From positions 1 to 36,886 of the forward strand of contig NZ_BCTC01000065.1 of NCBI RefSeq assembly GCF_001571085.1: a stretch of DNA of 36,886 nucleotides. The letters are read 5' to 3'. A program made the position numbers and the translations under genes. This document shows positions 1 through 8,194 of this stretch, in pieces. The DNA is from Azohydromonas lata NBRC 102462. GTDB taxonomy: Bacteria; Pseudomonadota; Gammaproteobacteria; Burkholderiales; Burkholderiaceae_C. Below the pieces are notes generated by a model. It saw nothing but the letters and a program-made list of their open reading frames with translations, made no database searches and was not told where the DNA came from. The stretch's first letter is position 1. Each line of letters begins with the position of its first letter.

Positions 1-1
1 G

Positions 2-106
2 GCCGTGCTGGAGCCGGGCCTGCCGCCGCTGCCGCGGCGCGTGCGCCGCGCCGCCGTCAAGCCGCGCGCCCAGGGCGGCGCGGCGGTGCAGACGCCCTCG
101 GCCTGA
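2..106 (+). CDS. C-terminal end of an unidentified protein (partial)
   Basis: An open frame runs in from the left edge and stops at TGA 104-106. The visible 34 residues are rich in Pro, Arg and Ala and carry no recognisable motif, so no function can be given. The frame has the strong third-position GC expected of coding DNA here, but the piece is short and the DNA so GC-rich that stop-free frames are cheap. It lies 106 bp before galE on the same strand. Confidence 0.4.
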   Translation, partial: AVLEPGLPPLPRRVRRAAVKPRAQGGAAVQTPSA

Positions 107-212
107 GCCCCGGCGCCGCGGCAAGGCCGGCGGCTTGCTGCAATCCTTCCGGCGCCCCGGACGGCGGGGCCGGCAAGGCGCCGCACGGCGCGTCTGGAAG
201 GGAATGGCGTTC

Positions 213-1226
213 ATGAACGTTCTGGTCACTGGAGGCACGGGCTACATCGGCAGCCTCACCAGCGTGCAACTGCTGGCGGCCGGGCAGCGCCCGCTGCTGC
301 TGGACAACCTCAGCAACAGCAAGGCGGCGGTGCTGGATCGCATCGCCCAAGTCGCGGGCACGCGGCCGCGCTTCGTCCAGGGCGACGTGCGCGACCGCGC
401 GCTGCTGGACAAGCTGCTGCGCGAGGAGCGCATCGAGGCCGTCATCCACTTTGCCGGGCTCAAGGCCGTGGGCGAGTCGGTGCAGATGCCGCTGGCCTAC
501 TACGACCACAACGTCCACGGCACGCTGGTGCTGCTGGAGGCGCTGCGCGAGGCGGGCGTGCGCACGCTGGTGTTCAGCTCCTCGGCCACGGTCTACGGCG
601 ACGCCGGGCAAATGCCGCTGTCGGAAGCCGCGCCCACGGCCGCCACCAACCCCTACGGCCGCAGCAAGCTCATGGTCGAGCAGATCCTGGGCGACCTGGC
701 GGCGTCGGACCCCTCGTGGTCGCTCACCGCGCTGCGCTACTTCAACCCGGTGGGCGCGCACCCCAGCGGCCTCATGGGCGAGGACCCGCAGGGCATTCCC
801 AACAACCTCATGCCCTTCATCGCCCAAGTGGCGGTTGGGCGGCGCGAGAAGCTGCGCGTCTTCGGCAACGACTACCCCACGCCGGACGGCACGGGCGTGC
901 GCGACTACATCCACGTGCTGGACCTGGCCGACGGCCACCTGGCCGCCTTGGAGCACGGCCACGGCCGGGCGGGCCTGCACGTGTTCAACCTGGGCACGGG
1001 GCGCGGGCACAGCGTGCTGGAGATGCTGCAGGCCTTCGGCCGCGCCTGCGGCCGCGAGCTGCCTTACGAGCTGGCGCCGCGCCGCCCGGGCGACGTGGCC
1101 AACTGCTGGGCCGACCCGGCGCGCGCGCAGCAGGCGCTGGGCTGGCGCGCCCGCCGCGGGCTGGACGAGATGTGCGCCGACACCTGGCGCTGGCAGTCCA
1201 TGAATCCGCAGGGGTACGCGGCATGA
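213..1226 (+). CDS. galE: UDP-glucose 4-epimerase GalE
   Basis: Interconverts UDP-galactose and UDP-glucose in the cytoplasm with tightly bound NAD (Leloir pathway; also supplies UDP-galactose for surface polysaccharide). The 337-residue product is of normal length. It opens with the Rossmann glycine motif GGTGYIG (residues 7-13) and has the catalytic triad of extended short-chain dehydrogenases: Ser124 in SSSAT, Tyr148 and Lys152 in YGRSK. The ATG at 213 is chosen because GGAAGGGA lies about 10 bp upstream; an in-frame ATG at 204 sits on top of that site. The stop overlaps the galT start as ATGA (1223-1226), so the two genes are translationally coupled. Identification is secure. Confidence 0.95.
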   Translation: MNVLVTGGTGYIGSLTSVQLLAAGQRPLLLDNLSNSKAAVLDRIAQVAGTRPRFVQGDVRDRALLDKLLREERIEAVIHFAGLKAVGESVQMPLAYYDHNVHGTLVLLEALREAGVRTLVFSSSATVYGDAGQMPLSEAAPTAATNPYGRSKLMVEQILGDLAASDPSWSLTALRYFNPVGAHPSGLMGEDPQGIPNNLMPFIAQVAVGRREKLRVFGNDYPTPDGTGVRDYIHVLDLADGHLAALEHGHGRAGLHVFNLGTGRGHSVLEMLQAFGRACGRELPYELAPRRPGDVANCWADPARAQQALGWRARRGLDEMCADTWRWQSMNPQGYAA

Positions 1227-2323
1227 GCGGCGCGGATCCCACCCAGCCGTCGGCGACGGCGGCAGCGGCCTTCGACCCGGCCGAGCACTCGCACCGGCGG
1301 CGCAACGCGCTCACCGGGCGCTGGGTGCTGGTGTCGCCGCACCGCGGCAAGCGGCCCTGGCAGGGCCGGCAGGAGGCGCCGGCCGTGGCGGACCTGCCCG
1401 CCTACGACCCGGGCTGCTACCTCTGCCCGGGCAACCTGCGCGTGAGCGGCGAGCGCAACCCGGACTACCGCGGCACCTTCGTCTTCACCAACGACCACGC
1501 CGCGCTCATGCCCGCGGTGCCGGACGTGCCGCCGGACGCGGCGGGCGACGCCCTCTTCAGCGCCCAGGCCGCGCGCGGCACCAGCCGCGTGCTGTGCTTC
1601 TCGCCGGACCACTCGCGCACGCTGCCGCAGATGGACGTGCCCGCCATCGCGCGCGTGGTGGACGCCTGGTGCGAACAAAGCGCCGAGCTGGGCCGCGACT
1701 ACGCCTGGGTGCAGGTGTTCGAGAACAAGGGCGAGCTCATGGGCTGCTCGCAGCCGCATCCGCACGGGCAGATCTGGGCCACGGACTTCGTCCCGGACGA
1801 GCCCGCCACCGAGGACGCGCGCCAGCGCGAGTACTTCGCCGAGCACGGCCGGCCGCTGCTGGCGGACGTGGCCGCGGCCGAGGAGGCCGCCGGCCAGCGC
1901 GTGGTGCTGCGCACCGAACACTGGCTGGCCGTGGTGCCCTTTTGGGCGACCTGGCCCTTCGAGACGCTGGTGCTGCCGCGCTTTGCGGTGCAGCGGCTGC
2001 CGCAACTGCAGCCGGCGCAGCGTGCGGACCTGGCGCTGCTGCTCAAGCGGCTCACCACGCGCTGCGACAACCTGTTCCGCTGCCCCTTCCCGTACTCCAT
2101 GGGCTGGCACGGCGCGCCGTTCGACGACCGCGACCCGGCGCCGTGGCAGTTGCACGCGCATTTCTATCCGCCGCTGCTGCGCTCGGCGACGGTGCGCAAG
2201 TTCATGGTGGGTTTCGAGATGCTGGCCGAGGCGCAGCGCGACCTCACGCCGGAGCAGGCCGCCGCGCGGCTGCGCGCGCAAAGCGACGTTCACTACCTGG
2301 AAGGCGAAGGGCCGGCACCGTAG
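1223..2323 (+). CDS. galT: galactose-1-phosphate uridylyltransferase GalT
   Basis: Transfers UMP from UDP-glucose to galactose-1-phosphate, giving UDP-galactose and glucose-1-phosphate; GalE then recycles the UDP-sugar. The 366-residue protein shows the family hallmarks: a CxxC pair at Cys65/Cys68 (zinc site), His130 in SPDHS, and the active-site His179-Pro180-His181, where the second His is the uridylylated nucleophile by family analogy. A later HAHF motif near the C-terminus is a second metal-site element. The start overlaps galE by 4 bp. There is no galK or galM in view, so the pair may serve sugar-nucleotide supply as much as galactose use. A large hairpin spans the stop codon. Confidence 0.95.
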   Translation: MSGADPTQPSATAAAAFDPAEHSHRRRNALTGRWVLVSPHRGKRPWQGRQEAPAVADLPAYDPGCYLCPGNLRVSGERNPDYRGTFVFTNDHAALMPAVPDVPPDAAGDALFSAQAARGTSRVLCFSPDHSRTLPQMDVPAIARVVDAWCEQSAELGRDYAWVQVFENKGELMGCSQPHPHGQIWATDFVPDEPATEDARQREYFAEHGRPLLADVAAAEEAAGQRVVLRTEHWLAVVPFWATWPFETLVLPRFAVQRLPQLQPAQRADLALLLKRLTTRCDNLFRCPFPYSMGWHGAPFDDRDPAPWQLHAHFYPPLLRSATVRKFMVGFEMLAEAQRDLTPEQAAARLRAQSDVHYLEGEGPAP

Positions 2324-2342
2324 GCCACGGCGGCCGGCCCTT
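2307..2342 (+). terminator. hairpin at the end of galT
   Basis: Perfect 10-bp arms AAGGGCCGGC (2307-2316) and GCCGGCCCTT (2333-2342) enclose a further CCGT/ACGG pair (2318-2321, 2327-2330). The galT stop lies inside the structure. There is only a short T stretch after it, so it may be a weak intrinsic terminator or a 3'-end stabiliser between the convergent galT and monooxygenase genes. Confidence 0.5.
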
Positions 2343-2374
2343 GCGAAGCGTGCTTGGCCCAGTGTCGAGGCGTG

Positions 2375-3799
2375 CTAAGGCGTTTGTCCCAGCGCCGGGC
2401 TGTCGGCGTGCGCGCCCGCTTCGCCGCGGGCCGGGGCGATGCGCACGCGGCGCGCCGTGTGCGAGGCGCTCAGCCGCGGCCCGCGGCTGAAAAGCTGCTC
2501 GCGCAGCGTGCCGCCGGCGTAGCCCTGGGCGTAGCGGCCGCGTTGCTGCAGCTCGGGGACGATCAGCTCCACCACGTCCTGCAGCGTCTCGTGGGCCAGC
2601 GCCCAACTGAGGTTGAAGCCGTCCACGCCGGTGGCGTCGGCCCACTGTTCGAGCTGGTCGGCCACCTGCGGCGGCGAGCCGACGATGACCGGCCCGCGCC
2701 CGCCCAAGCCGATGAAGCGCGCGGCCTCGCCCACCGTCCATTGCCGCCCGGGCTGGCCCTGGCTGAAGGCGGCCAGCGCGGTGCGCTCGGCGCTGGTGGC
2801 CACGGCTTCTATGGGCTCGTCGCGCGGGTGGCGGCTGAAGTCGATGCCGCTCCAGCCGGAGAGCAGGGCCAGCGCGCCTTCGACGTCCACGTGGCGCAGC
2901 AGGTCCATGTGCTTGTCCTGCGCCTGCGCGGCGGTGGGCGCGGTGATGACCAGTGCCTGGGTGTAGATGAGCACGTCCTCGCGCGTGCGGCCCGCGGCCG
3001 AGAGCGCCTGGCGCACCTGCTCCACCAGGCGGCGCACGACGGCGATGCTTGGGCCGCTGACGAAGATGGCTTCCGCATGCTGTGCCGCCAGCCGCGTGGC
3101 GCGCAGCGAGGTGCCGGCCTGCACCTGCAGCAGCGGCGTGCGCTGCGGCGAGGGCTCGCACAGGTGGATGCCGGGCACGTCGAAATGGCGACCGTGGTGG
3201 GCGATGGGATGGACCTTGGCCGGGTCCGTATACAGGCCGCCGCTGCGGTCGCGGCGCACGGCGTCGTCTTCCCAGCTTGCTTCCCACAGCTTGTAGACGA
3301 CCTCCAGGTACTCCTCGGCGATGTCGAAGCGCTCCTCGGCCGTGGGCGGATGGGCCAGGCCCATGTTGCGGTCGGCGCTGTCGAAGCAGCGCGTGGCGAT
3401 GTTCCAGGCCACGCGCCCGCGCGTGAGGTGGTCCAGCGTCGAGAGGCGGCGGGCGAAGAGGTAGGGATGCTCGTAGGCCAGGGCGCTGGTGACGCCCAGG
3501 CCCAGGTGGCGCGTGGCCTGCGCCATGAGCGGGATGAGCGCCAGCGGGTCGTTGACGGGCAGTTGCACGCCGTGGCGCAGCGCGGCTTCGGGACCGGAGG
3601 CGTAGACGTCGTTGGCGCCGAGCACGTCGGCGAAGAGCACGCCGTCGAAGACGCCGCGCTCCAGCAATTGCGCCAGCTCCACCCAGTGCCCGGGGTCGGT
3701 GTAGCGGTGGGAGAGGTCTCGGGGATGGCGCCAGAGGCCCGGCGCCTGGTGAGATGCCGCGTTCATCTGGAACGCGTTGAAGCGGATGCGGCGCGGCAT
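2375..3799 (-). CDS. FMN-dependent monooxygenase, NtaA/SnaA/DszA (LLM) family
   Basis: A 474-residue flavin monooxygenase of the luciferase-like superfamily, nitrilotriacetate-monooxygenase branch, which uses FMNH2 from a separate reductase to oxygenate amines or organosulfur compounds. Typical features are the N-terminal strand with FNAFQMNAA, the segment GVFDGVLFADV near residues 49-59, the PLAL..MAQATRHLGLG helix-strand, the TRGRVAWNIATRC segment (the family usually has WNIVTS), and GGRGPVIVGSPPQVADQL toward the C-terminus. No partner flavin reductase is adjacent, so substrate and partner are unknown. Start ATG at 3799. The gene is monocistronic and convergent with galT. Family assignment is firm; substrate is not. 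Confidence 0.88.
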   Translation of the reverse strand: MPRRIRFNAFQMNAASHQAPGLWRHPRDLSHRYTDPGHWVELAQLLERGVFDGVLFADVLGANDVYASGPEAALRHGVQLPVNDPLALIPLMAQATRHLGLGVTSALAYEHPYLFARRLSTLDHLTRGRVAWNIATRCFDSADRNMGLAHPPTAEERFDIAEEYLEVVYKLWEASWEDDAVRRDRSGGLYTDPAKVHPIAHHGRHFDVPGIHLCEPSPQRTPLLQVQAGTSLRATRLAAQHAEAIFVSGPSIAVVRRLVEQVRQALSAAGRTREDVLIYTQALVITAPTAAQAQDKHMDLLRHVDVEGALALLSGWSGIDFSRHPRDEPIEAVATSAERTALAAFSQGQPGRQWTVGEAARFIGLGGRGPVIVGSPPQVADQLEQWADATGVDGFNLSWALAHETLQDVVELIVPELQQRGRYAQGYAGGTLREQLFSRGPRLSASHTARRVRIAPARGEAGAHADSPALGQTP

Positions 3800-4002
3800 G
3801 GGTTTACGGCTTGAGCAGGCCGCGCGAAGTCATGCAGGGCACGCGGTAGCGGATTTGGGTTGTTGACTGCATTGGAATCTGTACGGATGAGGTGTTGCCA
3901 CTCTAGGCAGCCGGCCGGGCCGCGACAACGACGCGTTTCGGCGATGAATATGCCTGTGCGCCTTCGGGCAATGCGGGGGCCAAAGCCGGCGTGCAGAGGC
4001 CT

Positions 4003-5205
4003 CTACTTGAAGGGGTTGCGCTCCCGCAGCTCATCCACGTAGTCCTGCATGCCCGCGCCCTCGCGCTCCAGGAAGTCGGCCACGGCGTCGGCGAATCGCG
4101 CGTCGGCCAGCCAGTGCGCGGACTGCGTGCGCACCGGCAGCAGCCCGCGCGCCATCTTGTGCTCGCCCTGCGCGCCGCCCTCAAACGCCACGTAGCCGTT
4201 TTCGATGCACCAGCGCAGCGGCTGGTAATAGCAGGCGTCGAAGTGCAGGCAGGCCACGGGCTCCACGCTGCCCCAGTAGCGGCCGAAGGCGCGCTTGCGC
4301 TCGGGGTCCAGCGCCAGCAGCGAGGCGGCGATCGGCTCGTCACCCCGGCGGGCGACGAAGAGCAGCCAGTGGCGCGGCAGGGTCTGCGCCACCTCGCCGA
4401 AGAACTCGCGCTCCAGGTAAGGCATGGAGCCGTGGGCCTGGTAGGTCAGGGTGTAGCAGCGGTAGAAGAAGTCCCAGAGATCTTGGGTGATGGCCGTGCC
4501 CTCGTGCACCGTGAAATGCACGCCGGCCTCGGCGACGCGGCGCTGCTCCTGGGCGATCTTCTTGCGCTTTTCACGCTGCAGGCTGCGAAGGAAGTCGTCG
4601 AAGCTGGCCCAGGGCGCGTCGGCGGGCTGCGTCCAGTGGAATTGCACGCCCTCGCGCAGCATCCAGCCGGCCTGGGCGAGCGCGGCGGCGTCGGCCTCGT
4701 CCATGAACAGCAGGTGGGCGGACGAGAGCTTTTGCTGCCTGGCCAGCGCCAGCACGGCTTGGGCGAGCAGGGCGCGGATGCTGTCGTCGCGCGCCAGCAG
4801 CCGCGTGCCGGGCACGGGCGTGAAGGGTACGGCGCCCAGCAGCTTGGGGTAGTAGGCCAGGCCGTGGCGGCGGTAGGCGTCGGCCCAAGCCCAATCGAAG
4901 ACGTACTCGCCGTAGGAATGGGTCTTGAGATAGAGCGGGGTGCCGCCCACGAGCTCGCCGGCGGCGTTCTCCACCGTCATGAAGCACGGCGCCCAACCCG
5001 TGCCGCGCACGGCGGAGCCGGAGCGGTGCAGCGCCAGCAGGTAGGCCGAGGACATGAAGGGCGTGGGCGAGGGTTGGGCTTGCAGCAGTGCGTCCCAGGC
5101 GGCGGCGTCGAGCTGCTGCGGGCGCTCCAGCACGCGGATCACGAGGCCGTCGGCGGACGGCGCGGCGGGGGTCTTGACGGGGTTGCGGTCGCGGAAAGAG
5201 GCCAT
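4003..5205 (-). CDS. FemAB/GNAT-like protein, COG3146 (DUF482) family
   Basis: A 400-residue protein of the family annotated as 'peptidogalycan biosynthesis' or GNAT N-acetyltransferase (PF04339). Characteristic segments seen are TPFMSSAYLLALHRSGS (about residues 48-64), the PLYLKTHSYGEYVFDWAW stretch, KKIAQEQRRV, the LPRHWLLFVARRGDEPIAASLLA acyl-transferase strand, and GRYWGSVEPVACLHFDACYYQPL with its His and Cys pair, followed by FEGGAQGEHKMARGLLP. No biochemical role is established that I know of. It has its own gap on both sides (203 bp downstream, 142 bp upstream) and no obvious operon partner. The start at 5205 fits the family N-terminus. Confidence 0.82.
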   Translation of the reverse strand: MASFRDRNPVKTPAAPSADGLVIRVLERPQQLDAAAWDALLQAQPSPTPFMSSAYLLALHRSGSAVRGTGWAPCFMTVENAAGELVGGTPLYLKTHSYGEYVFDWAWADAYRRHGLAYYPKLLGAVPFTPVPGTRLLARDDSIRALLAQAVLALARQQKLSSAHLLFMDEADAAALAQAGWMLREGVQFHWTQPADAPWASFDDFLRSLQREKRKKIAQEQRRVAEAGVHFTVHEGTAITQDLWDFFYRCYTLTYQAHGSMPYLEREFFGEVAQTLPRHWLLFVARRGDEPIAASLLALDPERKRAFGRYWGSVEPVACLHFDACYYQPLRWCIENGYVAFEGGAQGEHKMARGLLPVRTQSAHWLADARFADAVADFLEREGAGMQDYVDELRERNPFK

Positions 5206-5347
5206 GGGGCGGATTCAACCGCAGGGCGAGCAGGCGTGCAGGCTGCCACGGCAGTGCCCCGACGAAAGGCCTGTTGGCGAGCGCTTGTCGGACAGCGCCG
5301 GTTGCCAGACGCCTGCCGGCCAGCCGACCCGGCGGCGCCTGTTTCGC

Positions 5348-5989
5348 CTACAGCGCCATCCCCACGCTGGCCGCGCCGGCCAGCACCAGGCTGGCGCCCC
5401 AGACGGCGTCCAGGTCCATCCAGCTGCGCGACAGCGCCCCCAGGCCCAGCCAGCGGTAGACGGCCCAAGCGGCGCCCAGGCCGGCGGCGAACATGGCGCC
5501 GGTGTGCACGGCCGCCACCGCCGCGGCCGCCGCGATGCCGGCCGCCGCGGGCAGCGGCGCTTGGGCCGCGGGCATGCACAGGCCCAGCGCGAAGGGCAGC
5601 AGCATCAGCCCCGCGCCGTGGGCCGTGGCCATGAGAAAGGACCACAGCGCCACCTGCGTGGGCCGCACGCGGGCCACGCAGCGCGGATGGCGCCGGTTCA
5701 CCAGCCGCCACGCGCCAAACGCCGCCACCAGCAGCCCGGCGCCGATGCGGATGGGCTGCTGCCACGCCAGCAGGCCGCTGGCCGCCGCGAAGGGCAGCAG
5801 CACCACGGCCATGGCCATGAGGTGGCCCGCGGCCAGCGGCAGCAGCGTGCCGAAGAGGGCCGCGGCGCGGTGCGCCATGAGGCCGTTGGCCACCGCCAGC
5901 GGCCAGCCCATGGCCGGATTGAGGCCGTGCCAGGCGCCCAGCGCGGCCACGGCCAGCCACAGGGCGGCGCCTTCGGTGGCGGTGTTCAA
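5348..5989 (-). CDS. polytopic membrane protein coupled to the SBP56 gene (TTG start)
   Basis: The frame encodes about six hydrophobic segments. A TTG at 5989-5987 overlaps the TGA stop of the upstream SBP56 gene as TTGA, giving a 213-residue protein; the longer frame back to 6124 would add an Arg/Pro/Leu-rich stretch that overlaps SBP56 and looks non-coding. Notable are AWHGLNPAMGWPLAVANGL in the first membrane segment, a second ATAHGAGLMLLP in mid-protein, and AVHTGAMF later. Repeated HG motifs inside membrane helices recall metal or sulfur exporters of the NicO/UreH/TauE type, but that is only a resemblance. The coupling suggests it moves a substrate, product or metal for the SBP56 protein. 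Confidence 0.72.
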   Translation of the reverse strand: MNTATEGAALWLAVAALGAWHGLNPAMGWPLAVANGLMAHRAAALFGTLLPLAAGHLMAMAVVLLPFAAASGLLAWQQPIRIGAGLLVAAFGAWRLVNRRHPRCVARVRPTQVALWSFLMATAHGAGLMLLPFALGLCMPAAQAPLPAAAGIAAAAAVAAVHTGAMFAAGLGAAWAVYRWLGLGALSRSWMDLDAVWGASLVLAGAASVGMAL

Positions 5990-7392
5990 GCGCTGGGATA
6001 ACAGAAGGAGTCGGTGGAGCAGTCGCCGCCTTCGAGCCGGATCTGGTGCGCGCCGTAGTCCGCGCCGAAGTCCAGGAGGAAGCGCTCGTCCAGCGTGAGG
6101 CCGCCCTCGGCGCCCACGTTGCACAGGGCCATCGCGCCGGGAATGCCGTCCGGGTAGAACTGCATGTCCCAGCGGCTGTAGAGGCCGTTGGTGAAGTAGA
6201 CGCGTTGTCCGTCGCGGCTGATCTCCGTCATCTGCGGCGCGCCGGCAAAGCGCCGGCCGCTGGGATGCGGCGCACGGGCGGCCATGCCGCCCAAGCGCAC
6301 GCTGCCCGTGAGCTTGGGCGACATCGGGTCCGTCACGTCGTACTGGCGCAGCTCGCCCGTGCCCCAGCAGGCGGCGTAGAGGAAGCGGTCGTCCAGCGAG
6401 AGGTCGATGTCGCTGACCAGCGGCGGCGCGGCGCCAAAGCCCTGCAGCAGCGGCGGCAGCAGCGCCTTGTCGGCCGGCTCCGCCGGGATGGTGGCAGTCT
6501 TTCTCGCGTGGAACCGGCCCCCTTCACGCCACCAGGTCCAGATGGAGGCTTCGAGGTTGGTGGTGTCCACCACCACGCCGACGAAGCCGTATTCGCGCGA
6601 GGGGTCGTGCGCCGGGCGCACTTCCAGCGGCATCTGGTGGTTGGCGCCCAGGTCTATGGTCTGCAGATGCCGGCGCCCGCGCAGGTCCCAGAAGTGCAGG
6701 CGGTGGCCGTAGCGGTTGGACAGCAAGTCCTCGGGGACGATGCCGTTCTCGAACTGCGGCGGGCGGCCCCACTCGCTGCTGACCATCCAGTCACGCGGCA
6801 GGTTCCACCAGAAGTCGTAGTGCAGCTCCTGCGGGCCGCGCTCGATTTCCCACTGGCCGCGCAGCTCGAAGCTCTCGCAATCGAGGACGAAGATGCCCGC
6901 GGGCCCGTCCGTGCCGTCCTTGCCGCCGCCGCCCAGGGTGCTGATGTAGACGCCCTCCGGTCCGCAGTGCACGGTGTGCGGGCGCGAGTAGCCGGTCTTC
7001 CTGAGCACTTCCGCGGGCTCGATGACCTTGGCGATGGTGGGCCGGCGCGGGTCCGGCTCGGTGTCGATGATGTACAGGCGCGAGGAGCGTATGCCCGGCA
7101 CGACCAGGTAGCGCCGGCGCAGGAAGGCGTGGCCGGAGAGCGGCGACAGCGCCGAGGAACAGGCGTTCCAGCCGAAGTGGTGGAACTCGTCGCCCTGGTA
7201 GGGCATGTCCAGCCGGTAAATCAGGCTGCCGTAGCCGGGAGATTGCGGATCGACGTCCACCACGGCGATGGCGTCCGGCCGGCTGGCATCCGGCGACAGC
7301 AGCGCGGTGTAGGCGATGCGCTCGCGCGGTGCCTCCATGGCCAGGCGCGGCGAGGGGTGGAAGGTCGGATCGGGGCGCAGCGTTTCAAGCAT
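5986..7392 (-). CDS. selenium-binding protein SBP56 / methanethiol oxidase family
   Basis: A 468-residue beta-propeller of the SBP56 (SELENBP1/MtoX) family, about the usual length. Human SELENBP1 and Hyphomicrobium MtoX oxidise methanethiol to formaldehyde, hydrogen sulfide and hydrogen peroxide with copper; that is family knowledge. Seen here: HHFGWNACSSALS (His71, His72, Cys78, the family's conserved Cys), TLGGGGKDGTDGPAGIFVLD, HYDFWWNLPRDWMVSSEWG, and the C-terminal GADYGAHQIRLEGGDCSTDSFCYP. The ATG at 7392 is chosen because GGAGG lies 7 bp upstream; the frame is open back to 7503. No signal peptide is visible, so the protein appears cytoplasmic, unlike described periplasmic MtoX. No SCO1 or MauG neighbour is present; a membrane protein follows. 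Confidence 0.92.
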   Translation of the reverse strand: MLETLRPDPTFHPSPRLAMEAPRERIAYTALLSPDASRPDAIAVVDVDPQSPGYGSLIYRLDMPYQGDEFHHFGWNACSSALSPLSGHAFLRRRYLVVPGIRSSRLYIIDTEPDPRRPTIAKVIEPAEVLRKTGYSRPHTVHCGPEGVYISTLGGGGKDGTDGPAGIFVLDCESFELRGQWEIERGPQELHYDFWWNLPRDWMVSSEWGRPPQFENGIVPEDLLSNRYGHRLHFWDLRGRRHLQTIDLGANHQMPLEVRPAHDPSREYGFVGVVVDTTNLEASIWTWWREGGRFHARKTATIPAEPADKALLPPLLQGFGAAPPLVSDIDLSLDDRFLYAACWGTGELRQYDVTDPMSPKLTGSVRLGGMAARAPHPSGRRFAGAPQMTEISRDGQRVYFTNGLYSRWDMQFYPDGIPGAMALCNVGAEGGLTLDERFLLDFGADYGAHQIRLEGGDCSTDSFCYPSA

Positions 7393-7565
7393 GGCGGACC
7401 TCCAGGGTTTGCTGTGCGCAAAGTCCCCCATGGTCTCCCTGAGGGACGCGCTGTCAAGGCGGCCCGACCAAGCAAGCTCATGCGCAAGGCGCTTCTTGAC
7501 CATGAAGATGCAAGATCAACCAGTAAGAGGCCTGCCGTGCCTTCGGACATCGAGGCGCCGTTACG

Positions 7566-8084
7566 ATGGCGGGCATGGCATTCGATCTGAAACATGAAGA
7601 TGTGGCGGCGGCCGGCGACGAGGCCGAGTCCGTGCACGAGGCGCTGCTGTGGCGCGACAACGGCTGGACGGCCAAGGTCGTCAAGAACGAGGAGGACGAC
7701 GGCTGGGCCGTGGCCATGACGCGCGACGGCGAGTCCGAGCCCGCGCTGGTGGGCCCATGGACCATGGGCCGCGACAAGAAGAACCCCAAGCCGCTGGACG
7801 TCAACGCCTTCAACGTGCTGGTGAAGACGGCCAGCGAGGTGCTGCGCCGCGCCGAGCAGCACCGCCATGCGCTGCTGAACAAGAACGTCACCGTCAGCGG
7901 CGAGGACGGCACGGTGACCGTGGCGCTGGAGATCGTCCCGGACGAATACGAGCCCTATGCCGTGCTGTCGGCGCGCGACGCCTTCGGCGAGGAGCTCGCC
8001 AGCGTGCGCGTGCGGCCTGACTTCAAGTTGAACTCGGCCAGCGCCTCGGCCTGGGTCGAAGGCGGTTTTACAAAGCCGCGTTGA
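7566..8084 (+). CDS. small hypothetical protein
   Basis: A 172-residue acidic cytoplasmic protein (169 if it starts at the second ATG, 7575). No membrane segment, signal peptide or catalytic motif is visible. It contains a central GWAVAMTRDGESEPALVGPW stretch followed by TMGRDKKNPKPLD and a helix NVLVKTASEVLRRAEQH, with two beta-rich halves around it. The good third-position bias, the acidic composition and the terminator right behind it support a real gene. It is divergent from the SBP56 gene. I do not recognise a function. Confidence 0.75.
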   Translation: MAGMAFDLKHEDVAAAGDEAESVHEALLWRDNGWTAKVVKNEEDDGWAVAMTRDGESEPALVGPWTMGRDKKNPKPLDVNAFNVLVKTASEVLRRAEQHRHALLNKNVTVSGEDGTVTVALEIVPDEYEPYAVLSARDAFGEELASVRVRPDFKLNSASASAWVEGGFTKPR

Positions 8085-8113
8085 GGCTGCGTCGTTTTGC
8101 GAGCCCCAAAGCG

Positions 8114-8154
8114 AAGCGGCCGGTGCTGGGAGGCACCGGCCGCTTTGTCGTTTT
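8114..8154 (+). terminator. intrinsic terminator between convergent genes
   Basis: A perfect 13-bp stem, AAGCGGCCGGTGC (8114-8126) and GCACCGGCCGCTT (8133-8145), closes a 6-base loop and is followed by TGTCGTTTT. It ends the small hypothetical gene; read from the other strand it may also end the MFS gene. Confidence 0.85.
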
Positions 8155-8194
8155 GGTTGGTCGTCCGGCGAACCGGATGCTTCTCAAGTGAGCT

